In this document: positions 16,831 to 25,700 of the stretch, one piece after another
How positions within the stretch are numbered: position 1 is the first letter of the stretch
How the letters are laid out: each line of letters begins with the position of its first letter
NCBI RefSeq assembly: GCF_020329435.1
Contig: NZ_JAGKJK010000006.1
Coordinates: 310,001-374,000, forward strand
Direction: 5' to 3'
Origin: Bradyrhizobium hereditatis
GTDB lineage: Bacteria; Pseudomonadota; Alphaproteobacteria; Rhizobiales; Xanthobacteraceae
DNA length: 64,000 nt
The notes under the pieces: generated by a model
Told to the model about the DNA's origin: nothing
What the model saw: only the letters and a program-made list of their open reading frames with translations
The model's database searches: none
Position numbers and translations under genes: made by a program

Positions 16831-18117
16831 ATGCCTCGTGCCATCCTCGTCATCCTCGATGGTCTGCGCCGCGATCTCGTGACGCCGCAGACCACGCCCC
16901 GCCTTGCCGCCTTCGCCGAGCGTTCCGAACAGTTCGCCGCCCATCGAACGGTGTTTCCGTCCTGCACGCGGGTGGTCTCGGCGAGCCTGGCGACCGGTTG
17001 CTATCCGGCGCGTCACGGCTTGCAGGGCAACACCATGGCGCTCTTGGAAAACGGGCGCCTTGTCCGCCACGATGCAGGCCGTCCCGATTTTCTCCAGCAC
17101 AAGCGGCGCGTCACCGGTCGCTCGCTGGCCGTGCCAACGCTGGCCGAGCGCTTAACGAACAGCGGCGGCGCCATCATCTTCAGCAATGTTTCGCCGGGAG
17201 CGGCTTATGCGCACGATCCGGATGGATTTGGGCGGGTCTATCATCGCGCCGGGTCGTTCGGCCGCGATCGTGTCCCGCTACCGGAAGATGAGCAGCTTCG
17301 CGTCACGCTGGATGTAGATGGCGACCGGGCAATGACCGAGCGCTTCATCCGCGAAGCGGTATTGCCTGAGTCTGATCCTCCTGCGCTTGCGGTGCTGTGG
17401 CTCGGCGAACCGGACGCCACGCAGCACGCCTTGCCCATGGGATCGCCCGGTCATCTTGCGGTGTTGGCGGAGGCGGATCGCAATGCCGGGCGCGTCATGG
17501 ACGCGGTGGCCACGCTCGCCGACAGGGACGATATTCTTTTGCTGATAGGATCAGATCACGGCCATCAAACGGTCACCGGCGTCATCGACATCGACGAAGA
17601 ACTGGTCTCCGCCGGACTGAAGGAGAGCCTTGAATCGACCGACGTGGTCGTCGCCTCGAACGGCACCTCCGCGCTGCTCTATGTCCATCCCGATTTCGTC
17701 GCGCGCACGCCGGCAGTCGCCAACTTCCTCGCGAGTCAGGAATGGGCGGAAACCGTTCTCGGTGGTGCCGCGCTGGCGTCGGTGGGGCAGGGCCGGGATC
17801 ACGGCCTGGCGTTTGCGGTCTCAATGCGCGCAAGTGATGAGCCCAACGCCTACGGCGTCGCTGGTACCAGCCTTGTCGCGGAGCGTGCCGGCAACAAGGC
17901 AGACATTCTTGGCAGCGGCCAGCACGGTGGCCTCGGCGCAGGCGAGCAAGCGCCGTTCCTCATGATCGACGGCGCGGGCTTCAGCCGCGGCGTAGCGAGG
18001 CAGGAGCCTTCCTGCATCACAGACATCGCGCCAACCATTCTTACGCATCTCGGGCTTCCCGCTTCCGGAATGGATGGGCGTCCGCTTCAGGCAGTTCAGG
18101 GAGGCCGCAATGGCTGA
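16831..18117 (+). CDS. Alkaline-phosphatase-superfamily phosphodiesterase/phosphonate ester hydrolase
   Basis: This 428-residue protein is a second alkaline-phosphatase-superfamily enzyme of the nucleotide pyrophosphatase/type I phosphodiesterase group. The first metal site is in ILVILDGLRRD, a Thr nucleophile candidate in FPSCTRVVSASLATG, then Asp in GEPDATQH, the SDHGHQ motif and a late His in GQHGGLGAGE. There is no signal peptide, so it acts in the cytoplasm. Family members hydrolyse phosphate diesters or phosphonate monoesters. Next to phnA, and with a methyltransferase in the neighbouring set, removal of an ester group from an imported phosphonate is a reasonable guess. It starts 2 bases after the restored phnA stop and overlaps the next gene by 8 bases. 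Confidence 0.8.
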   Translation: MPRAILVILDGLRRDLVTPQTTPRLAAFAERSEQFAAHRTVFPSCTRVVSASLATGCYPARHGLQGNTMALLENGRLVRHDAGRPDFLQHKRRVTGRSLAVPTLAERLTNSGGAIIFSNVSPGAAYAHDPDGFGRVYHRAGSFGRDRVPLPEDEQLRVTLDVDGDRAMTERFIREAVLPESDPPALAVLWLGEPDATQHALPMGSPGHLAVLAEADRNAGRVMDAVATLADRDDILLLIGSDHGHQTVTGVIDIDEELVSAGLKESLESTDVVVASNGTSALLYVHPDFVARTPAVANFLASQEWAETVLGGAALASVGQGRDHGLAFAVSMRASDEPNAYGVAGTSLVAERAGNKADILGSGQHGGLGAGEQAPFLMIDGAGFSRGVARQEPSCITDIAPTILTHLGLPASGMDGRPLQAVQGGRNG

Positions 18118-19231
18118 GATTGAACTGCGCCACATCGAGAAGAGCTATGGCGAAACGGCAGTTGTGAAGGACGTGTCGCTGAGCATTCGGGACGGCGAGT
18201 TTCTTACCTTGGTTGGTCCCTCCGGATGCGGGAAGTCCACTTTATTGCGGATTATCGCCGGGCTGGAGGCGCAGGATAGCGGCGAGGTCGTAGTGGGCGG
18301 CCGCTGCGTGGACGACAAGCGCCCGAAGGAGCGCGACGTCGCCATGGTATTCCAGTCTTACGCGCTCTATCCTCATTTTAGCGTATTCGACAACCTCGCT
18401 TTGCCACTGCGGACGCGGCGCCTGAGCTTCGCCCAGCGGCTGCCGTTTGTAGGCCGTGCTTGGCCTGGTCGCAGCGATGTTGAAAACGCGATCCGTGCCG
18501 AGATCGCCGAAACAGCTTCGATGCTCGACATCGCCCATCTGTTGCACCGCAAGCCAGGCCAGCTTTCCGGCGGCCAGCGCCAGCGCGTCGCGCTCGGCCG
18601 CGCGATGGTGCGGCATCCTGCAGTGTTTTTGATGGACGAGCCGCTGTCCAACCTCGACGCCAAGTTGCGGGTGCAGATGCGAGGTGAAATTATGGCGCTG
18701 CATCGTCGTCTGGGCGTCACCTTCGTTTACGTCACTCACGATCAGGCAGAAGCGATGACGATGTCCGACCGCGTCGCCGTGATGACGGCCGGCGAACTGC
18801 TTCAGGTCGGCCAGCCAGAGCAGCTCTACCGCGACCCGCAGGATCTGCGAGTTGCCGAGATGATCGGCAGCCCAAAGATCAATGTGGTTTCTTGCGCCGA
18901 CTGGACATCTTTGGGGGCGTCGCTTCCCCCAGGCGTTCATCGGAGCACGACACATCTCGCGTTTCGTCCAGAGGCCGTTGGAATAGCCGCGCCCGGGGAT
19001 AGAAGACTCAGCGGCATCGTCTCCACCGTCGAAAATCTCGGCTCCGATATCTTCCTGAACGTGGCGCTTGCAGACGGATGCGGCACCGTCGTCGTGCGCA
19101 CGCACCCTGACGGATCCCGTTCCGAGCCAGGTCGTCCGGTTGGCCTTCAGATCGATCCGGGCTGCTTGTTGCAATTTGACGGCGCGGGGATGCGCCAGGG
19201 CCAGACCGAGCAGGTCGAGGTCGCAGCGTGA
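18110..19231 (+). CDS. ABC importer ATPase (UgpC/MalK family)
   Basis: The 373-residue ATPase has Walker A GPSGCGKST, signature LSGGQRQRVALGRA, Walker B VFLMDEPLSNLDAKL, the H-loop THDQ and a C-terminal TOBE/OB regulatory region (after about residue 235) typical of the CUT1 sugar and glycerol-phosphate importers. ATG 18110 has AGGGAGG at 18098-18104 and overlaps the preceding stop. Residues between the Q-loop and signature (RTRRLSFAQRLPFVGRAWPG) form a longer insert than usual. It energises the permeases encoded next. It is unusual to find a second importer type in the same operon. Confidence 0.88.
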   Translation: MAEIELRHIEKSYGETAVVKDVSLSIRDGEFLTLVGPSGCGKSTLLRIIAGLEAQDSGEVVVGGRCVDDKRPKERDVAMVFQSYALYPHFSVFDNLALPLRTRRLSFAQRLPFVGRAWPGRSDVENAIRAEIAETASMLDIAHLLHRKPGQLSGGQRQRVALGRAMVRHPAVFLMDEPLSNLDAKLRVQMRGEIMALHRRLGVTFVYVTHDQAEAMTMSDRVAVMTAGELLQVGQPEQLYRDPQDLRVAEMIGSPKINVVSCADWTSLGASLPPGVHRSTTHLAFRPEAVGIAAPGDRRLSGIVSTVENLGSDIFLNVALADGCGTVVVRTHPDGSRSEPGRPVGLQIDPGCLLQFDGAGMRQGQTEQVEVAA

Positions 19232-20160
19232 CGGATGCTGACCAAGATCGCGCCTGCAGGGGCAATGCGAAAGCCAGCTTCGCGACGAGATCGGGAGAAC
19301 ACGCGGTGGCCTGGCTCGCCGTATCCCCGGCTTTGCTGCTGCTGGTAGTCCTTCTGTTCGGCCCGGTTGCGGCGGTTGTGTTTTTCTCCCTGACTGACTG
19401 GCAGCTCGGATCATTTGCCTTTCGTTTCACCGGAATCGCGAATTTCAGGACGCTGTTCACGGATCCGACCTTCTGGAAAGCGCTGAGCAATACCCTGGTT
19501 TATGCGGCTATCGTCGTGCCGGGCACGGTGTTGCTCGGTTTGGTCGTGGCCCTGCTCATCGAGGCGAGTCCCCGCGTGCGTGGTTTCTACAGGGCCGCCC
19601 ATTTCCTTCCTGTGATGGCCACGATGTCGGCCATGGCGATCGTCTGGAGCACCATGCTGCATCCGACGATCGGCCTCGTGAATCGGGCTCTGGGAGTGAT
19701 GGGGATTTCCGGGGTCAACTGGCTCAGGGACGAGCGTACGGCGCTGCTCGCGCTCGCCTTGATCGGCATATGGCAAGGCTTCGGTTTCGCCATGGTCCTG
19801 TTCGTATCCGGCCTCAAGGCCGTTCCGCAGCAGCTCTACGACGCAGCCGCCATCGATGGTGCCGACGGCGTTCTGGACCGTCTGCGTTTCGTGACGTTGC
19901 CCATACTGGGACCGGTCACCATGTTCGTCGTCATCCTGACGGCGAAGCGGTCCTTCGAGGTCTTCGACAGCGTTCGCGTTCTGACCCAAGGCGGGCCGAA
20001 CTATGCGTCCGACGTGCTGCTGCATCGATTCTACACCGAGAGCTTCGATTTCCTCCGCATGGGATATGGCGCAGCGCTCACCGTGGTCTATCTCGCAATC
20101 GTCGTGCTGCTTACGCTGACGCAGGCGCGGCTTCTCGAACGGCGGGTCCATTATTCATGA
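19228..20160 (+). CDS. ABC importer permease (UgpA/MalF type)
   Basis: This 310-residue inner-membrane protein has about six helices, starting with a hydrophobic run near residues 32-55 (LAVSPALLLLVVLLFGPVAAVV). The EAA loop is LYDAAAIDGADGVLDRLRFVTLPIL, the contact site for the ATPase. It starts at GTG 19228 within the ATPase stop and its end overlaps the next permease (ATGA, 20157-20160). It is one half of the CUT1-type translocation pore. Confidence 0.87.
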   Translation: MTDADQDRACRGNAKASFATRSGEHAVAWLAVSPALLLLVVLLFGPVAAVVFFSLTDWQLGSFAFRFTGIANFRTLFTDPTFWKALSNTLVYAAIVVPGTVLLGLVVALLIEASPRVRGFYRAAHFLPVMATMSAMAIVWSTMLHPTIGLVNRALGVMGISGVNWLRDERTALLALALIGIWQGFGFAMVLFVSGLKAVPQQLYDAAAIDGADGVLDRLRFVTLPILGPVTMFVVILTAKRSFEVFDSVRVLTQGGPNYASDVLLHRFYTESFDFLRMGYGAALTVVYLAIVVLLTLTQARLLERRVHYS

Positions 20161-20999
20161 TCGCCCGCTCTCCAGACTGGCGGATCGCTGGCCGGCTCGC
20201 TCGGCACACGATCCTGATTCTCACCGCCGCATTTGCGTTGCTGCCATTTCTCTGGATGGTGAGCCTCTCGCTCAAACCGCCGGAAGAGATCTTTCAGGCC
20301 GACTTCCACCTTTGGCCGACGACCTTTCATGGGATCGAGAACTACCGCGTCGCGCTAACGGCGGCGCCGATGTTCCGATTCCTGTTGAACGGGCTGCTGG
20401 TATGCGCAGCGATCTTCGCGCTGCAGCTCCTGGTCTGCATTCCCTGCGCCTATGCACTTGCGAAGCTGCGTTTTCACGGCAGGGACACCTTGTTCTCTGC
20501 GGTGCTGGTCGGCCTGCTGCTGCCGCATCAAGCTCTCGCCATTCCGCATTTCGTCCTGTTGAACGTGTTTGGGCTCCTGGACACCTATGCCGCGCTGATC
20601 CTGCCGTGGGCGATCTCTACTTTCGGAATTTTCCTGCTGCGGCAGTTCTTTCGGTCGATACCGGACGAGATCATTCACGCCGCTCGCCTCGATGGGCTCG
20701 GCGAGTTCGAGATCATCTGGCGCATCATGATCCCCATGACGGCCCCGGCGCTGGCTGCCTTTGGCATCTTTTCGGTCGTGGCCCATTGGAATGATTTGTT
20801 CTGGCCGCTCATCGCGGTGCGCCGCGAGGAAGTTTCCACGCCTGCGCTCGGAATCCTGCTCTTCCGTGACGACGAAGCCGGGCAATTCCTCGGTCCGCTG
20901 ATGGCCGGCGCCGTGATCATCGTAGCCCCACTTCTCCTTGCATTTCTGATTGCGCAGCGCCGGTTTATCGACGGCCTCGCTGTAACGAACATGAAGTAA
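20157..20999 (+). CDS. ABC importer permease (UgpE/MalG type)
   Basis: The second permease has 280 residues. The first helix is ILILTAAFALLPFLWMVSLSLKP, the typical MalG start, and the EAA loop is IIHAARLDGLGEFEIIWRIMIPM. A much longer in-frame upstream extension exists but would overlap the UgpA-type gene; ATG 20157 is chosen because it forms the usual 4-base overlap. It pairs with the UgpA-type subunit. Confidence 0.87.
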   Translation: MIARSPDWRIAGRLARHTILILTAAFALLPFLWMVSLSLKPPEEIFQADFHLWPTTFHGIENYRVALTAAPMFRFLLNGLLVCAAIFALQLLVCIPCAYALAKLRFHGRDTLFSAVLVGLLLPHQALAIPHFVLLNVFGLLDTYAALILPWAISTFGIFLLRQFFRSIPDEIIHAARLDGLGEFEIIWRIMIPMTAPALAAFGIFSVVAHWNDLFWPLIAVRREEVSTPALGILLFRDDEAGQFLGPLMAGAVIIVAPLLLAFLIAQRRFIDGLAVTNMK

Positions 21000-21018
21000 T
21001 CCAAAATGGAGACCGTCC

Positions 21019-22308
21019 ATGCTTGATCAAATCGTAACCCGGCTTCGCCCGGTGCTCGCCGGAGCCGCCGCCGTCGCGGCGGTCGGCGCGACGGCCGCGC
21101 GGGCCGAAGTCACGCTTGACGTGCTCTACACCACGCCCGGTACCTTCAATGCGCTGCATCAGGAATTGGCCAAGCGCTTCACCGAGGCGCACCCCGACAT
21201 CAAGGTGAAGTTCCGCAACCCCGTTGCGAGCTATGAGGAGGCCGCACAGCAAATTCTGCGTGACCAGATCACCGGTCGCCTGCCGGATGTCGCTTTCAAC
21301 GGGATCAACCAGATTGGCCTGTTTGTAGATCGGGGATTAGGCGCGCCGCTGGACGGATTCGCGGCGGCAGATGGTGGGCTTGCCGGACTTGGTTATTACC
21401 CGACGCTTGCGGAACTCGGAAAATACAAGGGCAAGCTCTATGGCCTGCCATTCGCAGTTTCGACGCCCGTGCTCTACGTGAATGCTGATCTGCTCGCAAA
21501 GGCCGGCGCCGATGTGTCAGCGCTTCCAAAGACCTGGCCGGAGCTTCTGACTCTGGGCAAGACCATCGAGGCGAAAGCGGGCACCTCGGCTACCGGCTTC
21601 TATTATCAGTGGGAGCAAACTGGAAACTGGCTGTTCCAGTCGCTGGTGACGAGCAAGGGCGGTCGTATTCTCAAAGCCGACGGATGCAGCGTCGCCTTCA
21701 ACGACGCGAACGGCAAGTGGGCGCTGAAGACGCTGGAAGATTTCGGCAAATCGGGCATGCCGAACCTCGCGCTTGGTCAGGCCCGGCAATCCTTCGTCGC
21801 CGGCAGTATCGCGATACTCGCGGATTCCACATCCTACGTGGCCGCGGCTGAGCGGCAGATCGGTGGTCGCTTCCGGTTCAAAACCGTTGCCTTCCCGCTC
21901 GCCACAGCCGACGGGCGCCTTCCCGCAGGCGGAAACGTCGCCATGGTTTTCGCAAAAGACGCGGAACGCCAGAAGGCCGCCTGGAAATACGTTAAGTTCG
22001 TCACCGGACCGGTCGGCCAGACCGCCATGGTCAATTCCACCGGCTATATGCCCGGCAACGAGATCGCTGTAAAAACACCGGAGCTGCTCGGCGCTTTCTA
22101 CGAGCGGAGCCCCAACCACCTGACCAGTATCCAGCAGCTGCCGCTGCTGACGGAATGGGCATCTTTTCCAGGTGATAATTCGCTGAAAATTATCGAAGTG
22201 ATCAAGCACCACATAGAGAGCCTGGTGACGGCCAAGCGTACGGCGGAGCAGGTCATGCCTGAGCTGGTTGGAGATGTGTCCAATCTTCTGCCAAAGTGTG
22301 GCGACTAG
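21019..22308 (+). CDS. Extracellular solute-binding protein (UgpB type)
   Basis: This 429-residue family 1 solute-binding protein has a signal peptide (VLAGAAAVAAVGATAARA, cleavage near residue 30) and the mature start EVTLDVLYTTPGTFNALHQELAKRF, close to UgpB-like proteins. VAFNGINQIG and GLPFAVSTPVLYVN are typical hinge and pocket segments. ATG 21019 follows a GGAG site 19 bases after the permease stop. It closes the operon that begins at livJ. UgpB binds glycerol-3-phosphate and its diesters, so an organophosphorus ligand is reasonable but not proven. Confidence 0.87.
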   Translation: MLDQIVTRLRPVLAGAAAVAAVGATAARAEVTLDVLYTTPGTFNALHQELAKRFTEAHPDIKVKFRNPVASYEEAAQQILRDQITGRLPDVAFNGINQIGLFVDRGLGAPLDGFAAADGGLAGLGYYPTLAELGKYKGKLYGLPFAVSTPVLYVNADLLAKAGADVSALPKTWPELLTLGKTIEAKAGTSATGFYYQWEQTGNWLFQSLVTSKGGRILKADGCSVAFNDANGKWALKTLEDFGKSGMPNLALGQARQSFVAGSIAILADSTSYVAAAERQIGGRFRFKTVAFPLATADGRLPAGGNVAMVFAKDAERQKAAWKYVKFVTGPVGQTAMVNSTGYMPGNEIAVKTPELLGAFYERSPNHLTSIQQLPLLTEWASFPGDNSLKIIEVIKHHIESLVTAKRTAEQVMPELVGDVSNLLPKCGD

Positions 22309-22731
22309 CCAACAATCGAACGAACCGCGACCGCCGAAGGGCAGCAAATTGTCGCATCCGTCGTGCTGCGGCTTCATTTGCGGATGCTGGCACGGGGCAC
22401 TCTGGCCGGTGCGCGGGCCCCGCTGCCGTTGCTCCGGCTGAAGCGAAATGTGCTGGATCGCGCGGTCGTGGCGGTCCGAGCCGTGGGCAAAACCGGAAAA
22501 TCGTTGTCTCTCTGTCCGAAGGTCCGGACCGAGATAGCTGGCGCCGCCGCCTCCTATCTCGGTGGATGAATCGCAATGGTTAAAAAACCGTCACCGCGCT
22601 GTAATTAACGCCATCCTACATTCCGCGCGCTGACGCCTCCCGGTCGTCGCCAACAACAATTCTTCAATGCTGCGCGCGCGGTCCCCCTGCGGCGCGACGG
22701 TTTCCTTTTGTCTTTTCGAATGGAGAATACC
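22309..22731. other. Intergenic promoter region of the RTX exoprotein gene
   Basis: This stretch of about 420 bases has only short, low-quality reading frames. Its 3' part contains an AT-rich segment with a Pho-box-like site (22588-22605) and a -10-like TACATT at 22617-22622. The first 250 bases are GC-rich with no feature I can name. No strong terminator hairpin follows the UgpB-type gene. Confidence 0.5.
22588..22605 (+). promoter_or_regulatory. Pho-box-like site upstream of the RTX phosphatase/nuclease
   Basis: CCGTCACCGCGCTGTAAT has two 7-base halves (CCGTCAC and CTGTAAT) separated by 4 bases, the period of PhoB boxes. The -10-like TACATT starts 12 bases after the box, which is PhoB-promoter geometry. 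It lies about 126 bases before the ATG. A secreted nuclease/5'-nucleotidase is a logical Pho regulon member. Confidence 0.6.
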
Positions 22732-25700
22732 ATGGCTCTCGTTCCCGGTTCGATCGCCTTCATCGGTTACAACGCTGATGGCAACGACGGTTTCGCCTTC
22801 ATCGTGCTCGACACGATCGATCCGGGTCAGGTCATTCACTTCAGCGACAACGAGTGGGACGGCAGTGCCTTTAATTCGGGCGAGGGTGGTTTCTCCTGGA
22901 CCAATGGCGCCACCGCGCTTGCCGCCGGAACGGTCGTCGAGTTCCTGAACACTTCGGCGACAAAATCCGTCAATATTGGCACGGTTTCTGCGGGATCGAT
23001 TGCGCTCGGCAATTCGGGCGAGTCGATCTACGCCTTTACGGGCTCCTCGCTGACTACGCCGACCACGTTCCTTGCCGCTGTCACCAACAATAGCGGCGGC
23101 TTTAGCGGTGCGACCAGCAGCGGGTTGCTGACCAACACCGGCCTGATCGCCGGCTCCACCGCATTGGTGCTGCCCGGCATAAGCGGAGCCGACGTGGCGG
23201 TCTACAATCCGGCAATAGCAGGCAGCGTGTTCGCTTCGCGCGCAGACGCTCTGATCGCCTTTAATACCGGCTCTAATTTCGTGACGCAGGACGCCAGCGG
23301 CAACCAGGACGCTGATGATGTGACGCCGGACGCGCCGTTCCGCACCGATCCGCAATCGCCGATATCAGGTGTAACGTTCACCATCGGCGCGCCGCCGCAG
23401 CCCCAGGCGGTCGCGTTCGCGCCGGCCTCGGTGTCGGTGTCACAGGCCGAGGGTAATGCAGGCACCACGACTTTCACCTTCACGGTCGAGCGGACAGGCG
23501 GGACTGTCGGCGATATCAGCTTCAGCGGTCAGGTTTCCTCGGCTGCGGCGAACGCCGCCGATTTCAGTGGTCCAGCGACGGTACCCTTCGCCTTCAGCGG
23601 CACGATTCCGGCAGGGCAGACTTCGGCGGTCGTGGTCGTCCAGGTCGCCGGCGATGCCGCCGTCGAAGCCGACGAGGTCTTCACCCTGACCTTGCAGACG
23701 GTCTCCAACAACAATGCGAACGTGACCGCGTCGCTCGGTGCGCAGGCCACCGCGACCGGCACGATCCAGAACGACGATGCGGCCGCCCCGGGCAATGTTA
23801 TCAACGGTATTACCATCCTCGACGAAGCGCCGTCTCTCGCCGGTGCTACCGCGACGCCGGCAGCAACCAATGCGGTTCAGCTCATCCGCCTCGACAATTT
23901 CACCCCCGCCGCCGGCACGAATGCGGAGGTCGTGACCTTCGACGCCACCACCGATCGAGCGTTCGTGCTCAACACCATCGGCAACAGGATCGACATCGTC
24001 GGCATCAGCGCCCGCGGCGCGACCAGTGCCGTCGGTTCGATCGATCTCACCGCGCTTGACGGTTTCGGCGGCGCCAACTCGGTCGCGGTCAAGAATGGCG
24101 TGCTCGCGGTCGCCGTCGCGGGCGACCAGCCCGGCGCCAACGGTTTCATCGCGCTGTTTGATACCAATGGTGTGCTGATCAAGACGATCGAAGTCGGCGC
24201 CGGTCCGGACCAGATCGTGTTTACGGCGGATGGTTCGAAACTTCTGGTCGCGAACGAGGGCGAGCCGTTCACGGTCGAATCGAACGTGGTCAATCCCGAA
24301 GGCAGCGTATCTATCATCGATCTTGCCGGTGGCGCGGCCAACGCGGCCGTTGCGACTACGATTGAATTCGACGCGCTCAACGGTTTTGAGAGCGTGCTCA
24401 AGCAGGCCGGCGTAAGTGTGCTCACCGGTCAGGCGGCTGCCGCGGACATCGAGCCGGAATACATTACCGTCTCTCCGGATGGATCGCGCGCCTACGTCAC
24501 GCTCCAGGAAGTCAATGCCGTTGCGGTGATCGATCTCACCAACCCGGCCGCGACCAAACCGATCGCCATTCTGCCGCTCGGCGGCGTCGATCATAACCTC
24601 GCCGGCAACGTGTTCGACGGCAGCGATCGCGATGGCACTGCGAACCTCCGTACGGCCGACGTGATCGGCCTGCTGCAGCCGGATGCGATCGCCAGCTATT
24701 CGGTCGGCGGCTCCACCTATTTCATCACAGCCAATGAAGGCGATGCGCGCGTCAATCTCGACGATGAAGCCAATCTTGCCGACCTAACGCTCGATCCGAC
24801 AGCCTACGCAAATGCGGCTGCGCTTCAAAATAACACCACCGGGCTCGGCCGGCTTCGGGTTCGCCAAGATCTCGGCGATACCGATGGCGACGGCGATATC
24901 GATCAGATCTACGCCTATGGTGGCCGCGGCATCTCGATCTTCAAGCAGAATGCCGACGGCACCATCACCAAGGTGCGCGAGACCGGCGGCGAGTTCGAAG
25001 CTATCATTGCCCGTAACTTCGCGGCTCGTTTCAACATCGACACCGCCGAGGGTGGCGGAGGCGGCGCGACCGACAACCGGTCCGACAATAAGGGGCCCGA
25101 GCCGGAAGGCGTCGACATCGGTGTCATCAACGGCCGCACCTATGCTTTTGTTGGTTTGGAGCGTGTCGGCGGCGTCATGATCTATGACGTCACCGATCCA
25201 GCTAACGCCAGCTATGTCGGCTACCGCCCGCCGCTGACGGGGGAGGGCAACGCGCCCGAAGTGACGAAATTCATCAGCGCCGAGGACTCGCCGACCGGCA
25301 CGGCGCTGGTGCTCACGGCCAACGAAGGCAACTCAAGCGCCGGCTTCGCAGGCGCCGGGCTGACAGTCTACGCGGCCCTGCCGGAAAACTATACCCAGGA
25401 GATTCGTGTCGCGTCGTCCTCGACCAGTGTGTCGCAGGCGGAGGGCAATACCGGCACCACCGCCTTCACCTTCACCATCGAGCGCACCAATGGCACCATC
25501 GGCTCGATCGATGTGACGCTGCAATTGGCGGCGGGTGCAAGCAATGGCGCCAACGCGCAGGACTTCGCGGGCGTCATGAACCTGCCGAGCAATGTCACCG
25601 TCACCATTCCGGCCGGTCAGGCGTCGGCGACGGTGACGATCAATGTAGCCGGCGATACCGCATTTGAAGCCAACGAGAGCTTCACGGCCACCATCACCAG

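Noticed and set aside
22363..22569. Possible 68-codon gene upstream of the RTX gene
   Set aside because: No ribosome site, Arg/Leu-rich composition and no recognisable family. It overlaps other equally good frames, so it is treated as intergenic.
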